Below are positions 7,914-16,565 of a stretch of 64,000 bases of DNA, one piece after another (positions within the stretch are counted from its first letter, which is position 1; each line of letters opens with the position of its first letter). Origin of the DNA: Streptomyces canus 299MFChir4.1 (GTDB taxonomy: Bacteria; Actinomycetota; Actinomycetes; Streptomycetales; Streptomycetaceae); NCBI RefSeq assembly GCF_000383615.1, contig NZ_KB911588.1:248001-312000 (forward strand), read 5' to 3'. Position numbers and translations under genes: made by a program. The notes under the pieces were generated by a model. It saw only the letters and a program-made list of their open reading frames with translations, had not been told where the DNA came from and made no database searches.

Positions 7914-8834
7914 ATGACCACCGACGCCATCAGCCTGCGATCCGTCAGCAGGACGTACGGCAAGGCACCCGGCAGCACATACGGCAGGACGCGCAACAGA
8001 ACGCACAACAGCAACAGCAGACCCGCCTCACCCGACGACACCCCCCTGACCGTCACCGCACTCCAAGACGTCACCCTGGCCTTCCCCCGCGGCACCTTCA
8101 CCGCCGTCATGGGCCCCTCCGGCTCCGGCAAGTCGACCCTGCTGCAGTGCGCCGCGGACCTGGACCGGCCCACCTCGGGCTCCGTCACCATGAGCGGCAC
8201 CGAGCTCACGACGCTCAGCGAGACCGAACTGACCCTGCTCCGGCGTGAGCGCATCGGGTTCGTCTTCCAGGCGTTCAACCTGCTGCCCTCACTCACCGCC
8301 GAGCAGAACGTCGCCCTGCCGCTCAGGCTGGCCGGCCGACGCGTACCGAAGGCCCGCATCCGCGAGGTGCTCCAGCAGGTCGGTCTCGCCGAACGCGCCC
8401 GGCACCGGCCGACAGAGCTGTCCGGCGGCCAGCAGCAGCGCGTCGCCCTGGCCCGTGCCCTGGTCACCCGCCCTGAAGTCCTCTTCGGCGACGAACCGAC
8501 CGGCGCCCTGGACTCGCAGACCGGCCGCGAGGTACTGACCTTGTTGCGTGCCATGGTCGACCGAGAGGGCCAGACCGTCGTCATGGTCACGCATGACCCC
8601 GTGGCCGCGTCCTATGCCGACCGCGTGGTCTTCCTCGTCGACGGCCGGTTCAACGGTGAACTCGTCGGAGCGGGCACCAACGACATCGCCACCCACATGG
8701 CCACGCGGGAAACCACACCGCCGGCCCGCCCGGCCGCCCTTCCCGCACCCCACCCCACGTCACACCGCACACCGCACCCCGGACCTCAACCCGCACCCGG
8801 CACCGGGACCCGCCCGGAAGGCCGGCCGTGCTGA
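7914..8834 (+). CDS. ABC transporter ATP-binding protein (MacB/LolD type)
   Basis: A 306-residue ATPase of an FtsX-family exporter. Motifs in order: Walker A GPSGSGKST, Q-loop FQAFNLLPSL, signature LSGGQQQR, Walker B VLFGDEPT with D-loop ALDSQTG, and H-loop VTHD. Two features are unusual. A roughly 30-residue hydrophilic insertion, rich in Ser, Asn and Arg, sits right after the first beta strand (after SRTYGK), and there is a Pro/His-rich C-terminal tail. The stop overlaps the start of the permease gene by 7 bases, so the pair is one transport system. Substrate unknown; peptide antibiotics or lipids are typical for the class. Confidence 0.9.
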   Translation: MTTDAISLRSVSRTYGKAPGSTYGRTRNRTHNSNSRPASPDDTPLTVTALQDVTLAFPRGTFTAVMGPSGSGKSTLLQCAADLDRPTSGSVTMSGTELTTLSETELTLLRRERIGFVFQAFNLLPSLTAEQNVALPLRLAGRRVPKARIREVLQQVGLAERARHRPTELSGGQQQRVALARALVTRPEVLFGDEPTGALDSQTGREVLTLLRAMVDREGQTVVMVTHDPVAASYADRVVFLVDGRFNGELVGAGTNDIATHMATRETTPPARPAALPAPHPTSHRTPHPGPQPAPGTGTRPEGRPC

Positions 8835-11341
8835 CCATCGCCCTCCACACCCTCCGCACCCGCTGGTCCACCTTCCTGGGCACGTTCGTCACCCTCTCCC
8901 TCGGCGTCGCCCTGCTCACCGTGATGGGCCTGACCCTCGCCTCCTCCCTGGACGCGCCGGAGAGACAGCCGGAGCGGTTCGCCCTCGCACCAGTCGTCGT
9001 GCAGGGCCAGAACACCTTGAGCGTGCCGGCTTCGATCGGCACCCATGTTTCACGTGAAACACGCGAACTCGCCCACCCCCGCCCGGTGCCCGAGGCCACC
9101 GTGACCGCGTTGAAGGAGCTCGGCACGGTCATCCCGGACCGCTCCTTCCCGGTGCGCGCCGAGGGCGGCCCTGGCCATCTCGTCGGTCACCCCTGGTCCA
9201 CTGCCGCCTTCGCCCCTTACGAGATCGTTGAGGGCCGCGCACCCCGTACAGCGGACGAAGTGGTCGTCACCGGTGACTGGACGCATCCAGGCAACCGGCT
9301 GCGCACCGACCACGGCGCCGTGCGGGTCGTAGGCACCGTCCTCTCGCGGGGCTTCGAGACCGCCGTCTTCTACACCGACGCCCGCGCCGCCGCGTTGTCC
9401 CCGAAGAGCACACAACTCGTGGTGGAGGCAGCCGCACGAGACGTACGAGAAGCAGTGGAAGGCGACTCCGTCCACGTGCTCACCGGCAGCGCCCGCCGTC
9501 TCGCCGACCCCGACCCGGACCGCGACCGGGAGGCGCTCACCGCGATGAACGCCCTGTTCGGCACCGCCGGCGGAGTCACCGCGTTCGTGTCGGTGTTCGT
9601 CGTGGCGTCCACCTTCGCCTTCGCGGTCGCCCAGCGGCGCCGGGAGTTCGGCCTGCTGCGCACCGCGGGAGCCACGCCCGGGCAGATCCGCCGGACGGTG
9701 TCCGCGGAGGCGCTGCTGGTCGGTGTCCTCGCCTCGGCCACCGGCTGCGTGCTCGGCTCGTACGGCGCCCCACGCCTCGCCGCCTGGGTGGTCGAAGTCG
9801 GCCTCGCGCCTGGCTGGTTCGCCATCGGTGATGCCAAGTGGCCGTACCACATGGCCTTTTGGACGGGTCTGCTCGTCGCGCTGCTCGGTGTTGTCGCCGC
9901 GTCCTGGCGGGCGGGCCGCACCGGTGCCGCCCAAGCACTGCGCGAGGCCTCCGTGGATGCCGGATCGATGACATGGGGCCGCCTGCTGTTCGGTTCCGGC
10001 CTGCTGCTGACCGCCGCGGTGACGCTGGCCCTGGCGCTGGTCACCGACCCGGGTGAGTTGCTGCACCGCAAGACGTACGTCAGCCGTCCGATGCTGCTGA
10101 TCACCGCGGTCGCGCTGCTCGCGCCGGTCCTGGTGCGGCCGCTGACCCGGCTGCTCGCCTGGCTGTCGGCCCAACTCCCGGGCGCGGGAGGAATACTGGT
10201 GGGGGAGAACGCGACCGCGGGAGTCCGCCGTACAGCAGCCGTGGCGGCACCCGTCCTGGTCACGGTCGCCCTCACGGGCTCACTGCTGGGGGCGACCGCC
10301 ACGCTGAACGCGGCGAAGGCCACCGAGGCACGCGAGCGGACCACGGCCGACTTCGTGGTCGTCCCCGCCGGGGACGCCGACCATGCCGGGAGCAAACGCC
10401 CCGCGGACAGCTCGGACACCATCTCCACCGAGACCCCGGCCTTCGACGCGCACACACTCCAGAGGCTCCGAGCGATCCCCGGCACCACGGTCTCCGCGAG
10501 CTCGTCGAGCGCCGTCTTCGTCCTGGCGGACGGCGTGGCCCTCATCAGGTCCGAGGCCCGCGCCGCCGAGGCCGCACCGCTCGCCGCGACCGCCGGCCTC
10601 CCCCTGGCCGCCGGAAAGGTGAGCGACCTCGACGACGGGTCGATCATCGTCAACGAGGAATGGGAGCGGCACACCGTCGGGCAGACCGTGGACGTGTGGC
10701 TCGGCGACGGCACCAGGAAGTCGCTGCGGATCGCCGCGGTGATGACGACCGGCACCGGTGACAACGGCGTCTACGTCACCCCGGCCAACGCCCCCGGCGC
10801 CCACATCGACCGCGTGGACGTCACCCTCGCGGCCGGTGCCGACCCGGCTGCCGTGGCCGGAGCCCTGCGCACCGCGGGCGGACACTTCCTGACCAGGGAC
10901 GAATGGCTGCGGGCGAGTCACCCCGGAACCGACCGGACCACCCGGTACGGCTTTCTGCTGGTACTCGGCATCGCGCTGCTCTACACCGGGATCTCGCTGG
11001 CCAACACGATGGTCATGGCGACCTCGGACCGGCTGCGCGACCTGGCCGTGCTCCGCCTCGCCGGGGCCACCCGCCGCCAGGTGCTGCGGCTGGTCGGCGC
11101 CGAGGCGCTGACGGTCGTGGCGGTGGGCGGAGTGCTCGGGCTCCTGGTCGCCGGGATCAACCTGGCCGGGATGCAGGGTGCGTTGGGCCTGTTGTCGGTG
11201 CACGCTCCGATGCGGATCCCGTGGCCGGAGCTCGCGGTGGTCGGCGGAGCCTGCGCGGTCCTCGCCGTGACGTTCTCGGTCCTCCCGGCCGCCTGGGCGA
11301 TGCGCCGCAGGGCCGTGGAACTGGCCGGTACGAGGGAATGA
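8828..11341 (+). CDS. FtsX-like ABC transporter permease
   Basis: An 837-residue permease with two FtsX repeats. There is a first transmembrane helix (SLGVALLTVMGLTLASS), then an extracytoplasmic domain, then three helices in the first FtsX unit (around residues 250-375). A second N-proximal helix and large domain follow, and a final FtsX unit ends near residue 825. It partners the ATPase upstream. GTG at 8828 overlaps that gene. The coding sequence contains a perfect parS site encoding residues V74-T78 (VSRET), which looks imposed by chromosome segregation rather than by transport function. Likely control by the divergent two-component system is inferred from position. Confidence 0.9.
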   Translation: MLTIALHTLRTRWSTFLGTFVTLSLGVALLTVMGLTLASSLDAPERQPERFALAPVVVQGQNTLSVPASIGTHVSRETRELAHPRPVPEATVTALKELGTVIPDRSFPVRAEGGPGHLVGHPWSTAAFAPYEIVEGRAPRTADEVVVTGDWTHPGNRLRTDHGAVRVVGTVLSRGFETAVFYTDARAAALSPKSTQLVVEAAARDVREAVEGDSVHVLTGSARRLADPDPDRDREALTAMNALFGTAGGVTAFVSVFVVASTFAFAVAQRRREFGLLRTAGATPGQIRRTVSAEALLVGVLASATGCVLGSYGAPRLAAWVVEVGLAPGWFAIGDAKWPYHMAFWTGLLVALLGVVAASWRAGRTGAAQALREASVDAGSMTWGRLLFGSGLLLTAAVTLALALVTDPGELLHRKTYVSRPMLLITAVALLAPVLVRPLTRLLAWLSAQLPGAGGILVGENATAGVRRTAAVAAPVLVTVALTGSLLGATATLNAAKATEARERTTADFVVVPAGDADHAGSKRPADSSDTISTETPAFDAHTLQRLRAIPGTTVSASSSSAVFVLADGVALIRSEARAAEAAPLAATAGLPLAAGKVSDLDDGSIIVNEEWERHTVGQTVDVWLGDGTRKSLRIAAVMTTGTGDNGVYVTPANAPGAHIDRVDVTLAAGADPAAVAGALRTAGGHFLTRDEWLRASHPGTDRTTRYGFLLVLGIALLYTGISLANTMVMATSDRLRDLAVLRLAGATRRQVLRLVGAEALTVVAVGGVLGLLVAGINLAGMQGALGLLSVHAPMRIPWPELAVVGGACAVLAVTFSVLPAAWAMRRRAVELAGTRE
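9046..9061. promoter_or_regulatory. parS: parS site (perfect)
   Basis: TGTTTCACGTGAAACA is a perfect 16-base palindrome containing the Streptomyces ParB-binding consensus GTTTCACGTGAAAC. It lies inside the ABC permease gene, about 37 kb from oriC. Confidence 0.92.
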
Positions 11342-11423
11342 GAGAGACCTCACAGGGTGAGCCACACCACCACCCCACCCACTCACACCCGCCCTCACCC
11401 GGCACTCCGTGAAGGGACAAAAA

Positions 11424-11456
11424 GAAGCCCCTCAGGTCCAGGACCTGAGGGGCTTC
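11424..11456 (-). terminator. Intrinsic terminator of tRNA-Leu
   Basis: A 16-base perfect stem (GAAGCCCCTCAGGTCC and its complement) around a single central base. On the minus strand it is followed by a T-rich tail, just 3' of the tRNA. Confidence 0.85.
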
Positions 11457-11459
11457 CAG

Positions 11460-11546
11460 TGGTGCGCGAGGGGGGAGTTGAACCCCCACGCCCTTTCGGG
11501 CACTGGAACCTGAATCCAGCGCGTCTGCCTATTCCGCCACCCGCGC
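11460..11546 (-). tRNA. tRNA-Leu (anticodon CAG)
   Basis: On the minus strand the sequence folds as a class II tRNA. The acceptor stem GCGCGGG pairs with CTCGCGC, and there is a D arm. The anticodon stem-loop CTGGA-TTCAGGT-TCCAG gives CAG. A long variable arm (TGCCCGAAAGGGCG) and a T arm with GTTCAACTC follow, and the 3' CCA is encoded at 11460-11462. The long variable arm and the anticodon together identify leucine. Confidence 0.96.
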
Positions 11547-12026
11547 ATTGGGTGTGTCCTCGGGCTCCTGACCTTGCGGTGCGGCGCCTTCCGACACGCA
11601 GAACATTAGCACGCTGGAGGGGGTGGGTTCACATCCCATATCCGGGGGCAGCCGCCCACCAGCGGCTTCGGAAGCGGTCCACCGAAACGGGGTGCCGTCG
11701 GCCACGTATCAACCTGTGCCTGTTCACGTATCAACCTCGTACCGGTAGCACCCGTCTCCCCAGGAGCAGGTAGGGGTCCACAGTCAGGTGCGGGACACTG
11801 GTCTGCGGCCGCCTCTACGATCCTTGACAGAGGAGCGCACAGAGGACTTCGACCGCGGAGTTCGAAGTGGAGCTCCACAGGGAACTTCGGAGGCGTCGAC
11901 ACCCGTCGACAGTGCCGACAGGGGGAACCAGCCGATTCACCGGCGCGTGGATACGATCAGTAAGCAGTACCAGGTAAACAGCAGCCGGCGCAGTACCCAG
12001 GACGGCAAGGACGGAGGAGGTGCCTC
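11547..12026 (+). promoter_or_regulatory. Intergenic region and probable promoter of the fhaA-pknB operon
   Basis: 480 bases without a convincing gene. It holds two direct copies of CACGTATCAACCT (11703-11715 and 11725-11737) spaced exactly 22 bases, a perfect palindrome GTGGAGCTCCAC (11867-11878), a TTGACA at 11824, and TACGAT hexamers at 11816 and 11952 that could be -10 boxes. No clean -35/-10 pair stands out. GGAGGAGG at 12013 is the fhaA ribosome site. Confidence 0.5.
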
Positions 12027-12908
12027 ATGGGAGTCCTGAAGAAGTTCGAGCAGCGTCTCGAAGGTCTGGTCAACGGCACCTTCGCCAAGGTGTTCAAGTC
12101 CGAGGTCCAGCCCGTGGAGATCGCGGGCGCGCTCCAGCGGGAGTGCGACAACAACGCGACCATCTGGAACCGCGACCGCACGGTCGTACCCAATGACTTC
12201 ATCGTGGAACTGAGCACGCCGGACTTCGAGCGGCTCAGCCCCTACTCGGGCCAGCTCGGCGACGAGCTCGCCGGCATGGTGAGCGACTACGCCAAGCAGC
12301 AGCGCTACACCTTCATGGGCCCGATCAAGGTCAACCTGGAGAAGGCGGACGACCTCGACACCGGTCTGTACCGGGTGCGCAGCCGTACGCTCGCCTCCTC
12401 CACCAACCAGCAGGCCCCCGGCCCCGCGGCCCCGGCCGGCCGGGGCGGCGCACCGGCACCCGGCGGCGGCTACGGCTACCCGCCGGCCGCTCCGGCGGGC
12501 GCCCCGCCCATGCCGGCCGCCCCGCCTCCCGGCCGTGGCGCTCCCGGCGGCTACGGCTATCCACAGTCGGCCCAGGCCCAGCGCCCCGGCGCCGGCGGCC
12601 CGGTCGGCGCGCCCGCGCCGGGCTCCCGTACCCGCCACTGGATCGAGATCAACGGCGCCCGCCATCAGATCTCCCGCGCCACGCTGGTGCTGGGCCGCAG
12701 CACCGAAGCCGACGTGCGGATCGACGACCCCGGCGTCTCGCGCCGGCACTGTGAGATCCGGACCGGAACGCCCTCGACGATCCAGGATCTCGGGTCCACC
12801 AACGGCATCGTGGTGGACGGGCAGCACACCACCCGCGCTACGCTCCGCGACGGCTCGCGGATCGTCGTGGGCAGTACCACCATCATTTACCGGCAAGCCG
12901 AAGGGTGA
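12027..12908 (+). CDS. fhaA: FhaA: DUF3662 and FHA domain protein
   Basis: A 293-residue protein matching mycobacterial FhaA. An N-terminal DUF3662 domain occupies residues 1-120 (MGVLKKFEQRLEGLVNGTF). A Gly/Pro/Ala-rich linker covers about 130-195, and a C-terminal FHA domain (LVLGRSTEADVRIDDPGVSRRHCEI, DLGSTNG) would read phosphothreonine. In mycobacteria FhaA binds the phosphorylated MviN pseudokinase and restrains peptidoglycan synthesis; a pseudokinase gene lies at 60630 in this window. It heads a plus-strand run with fhaB, the phosphatase, rodA, pbpA and pknB. ATG at 12027 has a strong ribosome site. Confidence 0.93.
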   Translation: MGVLKKFEQRLEGLVNGTFAKVFKSEVQPVEIAGALQRECDNNATIWNRDRTVVPNDFIVELSTPDFERLSPYSGQLGDELAGMVSDYAKQQRYTFMGPIKVNLEKADDLDTGLYRVRSRTLASSTNQQAPGPAAPAGRGGAPAPGGGYGYPPAAPAGAPPMPAAPPPGRGAPGGYGYPQSAQAQRPGAGGPVGAPAPGSRTRHWIEINGARHQISRATLVLGRSTEADVRIDDPGVSRRHCEIRTGTPSTIQDLGSTNGIVVDGQHTTRATLRDGSRIVVGSTTIIYRQAEG

Positions 12909-12918
12909 AGCGGGGGCA

Positions 12919-13431
12919 ATGTCAGAGCTGACCCTGACGGTCATGCGGCTGGGTTTCCTGGCCGTACTGTGGCTGTTCGTGATCGTGGCCGTTCAGGTCA
13001 TCCGCAGCGACCTGTTCGGTACGCGCGTCACCCAGCGCGGCGCGCGCCGGGAGGCCGGCCGGGCCCAGCAGGCCCAGCGGCAGGCGCCTCCGCAGCAGCG
13101 CCAGCAGCAGGCCGCCGGCGGCCGCCAGCGCCGTAACGCACCCACCAAGCTGGTCGTGTCCGAGGGCACCCTCACCGGCACCACGGTCGCGCTCCAGGGC
13201 CAGACCATCACGCTGGGCCGGGCGCACGACAGCACCATCGTGCTGGACGACGACTACGCCTCCAGCCGCCATGCCAGGATCTACCCGGACCGCGACGGTC
13301 AGTGGATCGTCGAGGACCTGGGCTCCACCAACGGCACGTATCTCGACCGAACGCGGCTGACGACCCCGACACCGATTCCGCTGGGCGCGGCGATCCGCAT
13401 CGGCAAGACCGTCATCGAGCTGCGGAAGTAG
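12919..13431 (+). CDS. fhaB: FhaB (FipA): membrane-anchored FHA domain protein
   Basis: A 170-residue protein. One N-terminal transmembrane helix (LGFLAVLWLFVIVAVQVI, residues 10-27) is followed by a Gln/Arg-rich linker and an FHA domain with ITLGRAHDSTIVLDDDYASSRHA and DLGSTNGTYLD. It corresponds to FhaB/FipA of mycobacteria, which links PknA/PknB signalling to FtsZ and FtsQ. It starts 10 bases after the fhaA stop, with a GGGGGC stretch as weak ribosome site, so it is in the same operon. Confidence 0.9.
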   Translation: MSELTLTVMRLGFLAVLWLFVIVAVQVIRSDLFGTRVTQRGARREAGRAQQAQRQAPPQQRQQQAAGGRQRRNAPTKLVVSEGTLTGTTVALQGQTITLGRAHDSTIVLDDDYASSRHARIYPDRDGQWIVEDLGSTNGTYLDRTRLTTPTPIPLGAAIRIGKTVIELRK

Positions 13432-13523
13432 TGCTACATCATGAATAGGCGCGAGCGGAGCGAGCACGCGGTGTGGGCCCCCACCCCGGGCCCCGGCGCG
13501 CTCCCGACCGGAGGGTGGGCACC

Positions 13524-15095
13524 GTGCGGATGTACCCGGAGCCGACAGGCGAGGTGCGCATGAGTCTGTCACTGCGCTTCGCCGCCGGATCGCACAAAGG
13601 CATGATCCGGGAGGGCAACGAGGACTCCGGATACGCCGGGCCCCGCCTGCTCGCCATCGCCGACGGCATGGGCGGCGCCGCCGCCGGCGAGGTCGCCTCC
13701 TCCGAGGCCATCTCCACCATCGTCGCCCTCGACGACGACGTCCCCGGCTCCGACGTCCTCACCTCGCTCGGCGTGGCCGTCCAGCGCGCCAACGACCAGC
13801 TGCGCTCCATGGTCGAGGACGACCCCCAGCTCGAAGGCATGGGGACCACCCTGACCGCCCTGCTGTGGACGGGCCAGCGGCTCGGCCTCGTGCACGTCGG
13901 CGACTCGCGCGCGTACCTGCTGCGCGACGGCGTCCTCACCCAGATCACGCAGGACCACACCTGGGTGCAGCGCCTGGTCGACGAGGGCCGCATCACCGAG
14001 GAAGAGGCCACCACCCACCCCCAACGCTCCCTGCTGATGCGGGCGTTGGGCAGCGGCGAACACGTCGAGCCCGACCTCTCCATCCGCGAGGTCCGCGCCG
14101 GCGACCGCTATCTGATCTGCTCCGACGGCCTCTCCGGCGTGGTCTCCCACCAGACCCTGGAAGACACCCTCGCCAGCTATCAGGGCCCCCAGGAGACCGT
14201 GCAGGAGCTCATCCAGCTCGCGCTGCGCGGCGGCGGCCCCGACAACATCACGGTCATCGTGGCCGATGTCCTGGACCTGGACACCGGGGACACCCTCGCC
14301 GGGCAGCTCTCCGACACCCCGGTCGTGGTCGGCGCGGTCGCCGAGAACCAGCACCAGCTGCACGACAACGGCATCATGCAGACCCCCGCGGGCCGCGCCT
14401 CCGGGCTCGGCCGCCAGGGCCACGGGCAGGGCGAGGGCGGTGACTTCGGGCCGTCCAACCCCTCCGACACCACCGGCTACATCCCCGCGGGCAGCTTCGG
14501 CGACTACTCCGACGACGACTTCGTCAAGCCCCGCAAGGGCCGCAAGTGGCTGAAGAGATCGTTCTACTCGGTCCTCGCGCTCGCCGTCATCGGCGGTGGC
14601 CTGTACGGCGGCTGGCGCTGGACGCAGACCCAGTACTACGTCGGCACCAACGGCGAGCACGTCGCGCTGTACCGGGGCATCAGCCAGGACCTGGCGTGGG
14701 TCTCGCTCTCTAAGGTGTCCAAGGACCACCCCGAGATCGAACTCAAGTACCTGCCGCCGTACCAGCAGAAGTCGGTCGAGGGCACCATCGCCGAGGGCGA
14801 TCTGAAGACGGCCCAGAAGAAGATCGACGAACTGGGCGTGCAGGCCTCCGCGTGCAAGAAGGAGGCCCAGGCGCAGGCCACGGAGAGCAAGAAGAACTCC
14901 AAGACGGGCGAGGGCCAGGCCGGCGGCACCACGGGAACCACTCGGTCCTCTCTGACGTCAAAGGCCACACCGACCCCGACGAGCACGACCTCCCCGTCCC
15001 CGAGCGCTTCCGCATCCCCGAAGCCCACTCCCACCCCCGGCCCCACTCTCTCGGACGAGGAGAAGCAGGTCGTCGGGAACTGCGGTACGCAGTAG
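13524..15095 (+). CDS. pstP: PP2C-family Ser/Thr phosphatase (PstP type)
   Basis: A 523-residue metal-dependent phosphatase that would reverse PknB phosphorylation. The PP2C core runs from about residue 18 to 255: GMIREGNEDS, ADGMGGAAAGE, VGDSRAYLLRDG, CSDGLSG, GGPDNITVIV, with the Asp residues that bind Mn2+. A linker with KPRKGRKWLKR leads to one transmembrane helix (SVLALAVIGGGLYGGW), an external segment, and a Ser/Thr/Pro-rich tail. GTG at 13524 is preferred because GGAGGG lies 8-9 bases upstream; ATGs at 13530 and 13560 are alternatives. Its place between fhaB and rodA is conserved in actinobacteria. Confidence 0.92.
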   Translation: MRMYPEPTGEVRMSLSLRFAAGSHKGMIREGNEDSGYAGPRLLAIADGMGGAAAGEVASSEAISTIVALDDDVPGSDVLTSLGVAVQRANDQLRSMVEDDPQLEGMGTTLTALLWTGQRLGLVHVGDSRAYLLRDGVLTQITQDHTWVQRLVDEGRITEEEATTHPQRSLLMRALGSGEHVEPDLSIREVRAGDRYLICSDGLSGVVSHQTLEDTLASYQGPQETVQELIQLALRGGGPDNITVIVADVLDLDTGDTLAGQLSDTPVVVGAVAENQHQLHDNGIMQTPAGRASGLGRQGHGQGEGGDFGPSNPSDTTGYIPAGSFGDYSDDDFVKPRKGRKWLKRSFYSVLALAVIGGGLYGGWRWTQTQYYVGTNGEHVALYRGISQDLAWVSLSKVSKDHPEIELKYLPPYQQKSVEGTIAEGDLKTAQKKIDELGVQASACKKEAQAQATESKKNSKTGEGQAGGTTGTTRSSLTSKATPTPTSTTSPSPSASASPKPTPTPGPTLSDEEKQVVGNCGTQ

Positions 15096-15122
15096 GCAAG
15101 CCGTGAGAGGCCCTGGCACACG

Positions 15123-16565
15123 ATGAGCAGCAGTACTTCGAACACATCGACGCACCACACGTCCACGATCGGCGCGATCGGCGCTCCCAGCCGTCGCAAC
15201 ACCGAGCTGGCGCTGCTGGTGTTCGCCGTCCTCATCCCGGTCTTCGCCTACGCCAACGTGGGCCTGGCCATCAACGACCAGGTCCCGGCCGGGCTGCTGA
15301 GCTACGGCCTGGGCCTCGGCCTGTTGGCCGGCGTGGCCCATCTCGTCGTACGCAAGTTCGCCCCGTACGCGGACCCGCTGATGCTGCCGCTGGCTACCCT
15401 GCTCAACGGCCTCGGGCTCGTCGCGATCTGGCGCCTCGACCAGTCCAAGCTGCTCCAGTCGATCGGCCAGGCCGGCGGCAAGGCGACCAACCAGCTGATC
15501 TACACGGCGTTGGGCATCGCCCTGTTCGCCGTGGTCCTGGTCTTCCTCAAGGACCACCGGGTCCTGCAGCGCTACACCTACATCTCCATGGTCGGCGCAC
15601 TGGTCCTGCTGCTGCTCCCGCTGGTGCCGGGCCTCGGCGCCAACATCACCTACGGCGCCAAGATCTGGATCCAGGTCGGCAGCTTCACCATCCAGCCCGG
15701 AGAGTTCGCCAAGATCGTCCTGGCGATCTTCTTCGCCGGCTACCTGATGGTCAAGCGCGACGCGCTCGCCCTGGCCAGCCGCCGCTTCATGGGTCTGTAC
15801 CTGCCGCGCGGCCGCGACCTCGGGCCGATCATCGTCGTCTGGATGATCTCGATCCTCATCCTGGTGTTCGAGACCGACCTCGGTACCTCGCTGCTGTTCT
15901 TCGGAATGTTCATCATCATGCTGTACGTCGCCACCGAGCGGACCAGCTGGATCGTCTTCGGTCTGCTGATGTCCGCGGCCGGTGCCGTCGGCGTGGCCAG
16001 CTTCGAACCACACGTCAAGCAGCGCGTCGCCGCCTGGCTCGACCCCATGCGCGAGTACACCCTCAGCCAGACCGTCCCTGGCCACTCCGCGCAGTCGATG
16101 CAGGCCCTGTGGGCCTTCGGCTCCGGTGGCACCCTCGGCACCGGCTGGGGCCAGGGCCACTCCGAGCTGATCCGCTTCGCCGCCAACTCCGACTTCATTC
16201 TCGCCACCTTCGGCGAGGAGCTGGGCCTGGCCGGCCTCATGGCGATCCTGCTGATCTACGGCCTGATCGTGGAGCGCGGCGTGCGCACCGCCCTCGCCGC
16301 CCGCGATCCCTTCGGCAAGCTGCTCGCCATCGGCCTGTCCGGCGCCTTCGCGCTCCAGGTCTTCGTGGTGGCCGGCGGTGTGATGGGCCTGATCCCGCTG
16401 ACCGGTATGACGATGCCCTTCCTGGCGTACGGCGGTTCCTCCGTCATCGCCAACTGGGCCCTGATCGGCATCCTGATCAGAATCAGCGACACCGCACGCC
16501 GTCCCGCGCCCGCTCCCGCCCCCAGCCCCGACGCCGAGATGACCCAGGTGGTCCGCCCGTCATGA
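15123..16565 (+). CDS. rodA: SEDS-family peptidoglycan glycosyltransferase (RodA/FtsW)
   Basis: A 480-residue polytopic membrane protein with about ten transmembrane helices and SEDS landmarks: GAKIWIQVGSFTIQPGEFAKI, ETDLGTSLLFFGMF, FGEELGLAG, GLIPLTGMTMPFLAYGGSS. It polymerises lipid II in partnership with the transpeptidase encoded directly downstream; the genes overlap as ATGA. Gene order matches rodA-pbpA of M. tuberculosis, so I use rodA, though Streptomyces annotations often call it FtsW-like. A short Pro/Ala-rich C-terminal tail is cytoplasmic. Confidence 0.93.
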   Translation: MSSSTSNTSTHHTSTIGAIGAPSRRNTELALLVFAVLIPVFAYANVGLAINDQVPAGLLSYGLGLGLLAGVAHLVVRKFAPYADPLMLPLATLLNGLGLVAIWRLDQSKLLQSIGQAGGKATNQLIYTALGIALFAVVLVFLKDHRVLQRYTYISMVGALVLLLLPLVPGLGANITYGAKIWIQVGSFTIQPGEFAKIVLAIFFAGYLMVKRDALALASRRFMGLYLPRGRDLGPIIVVWMISILILVFETDLGTSLLFFGMFIIMLYVATERTSWIVFGLLMSAAGAVGVASFEPHVKQRVAAWLDPMREYTLSQTVPGHSAQSMQALWAFGSGGTLGTGWGQGHSELIRFAANSDFILATFGEELGLAGLMAILLIYGLIVERGVRTALAARDPFGKLLAIGLSGAFALQVFVVAGGVMGLIPLTGMTMPFLAYGGSSVIANWALIGILIRISDTARRPAPAPAPSPDAEMTQVVRPS

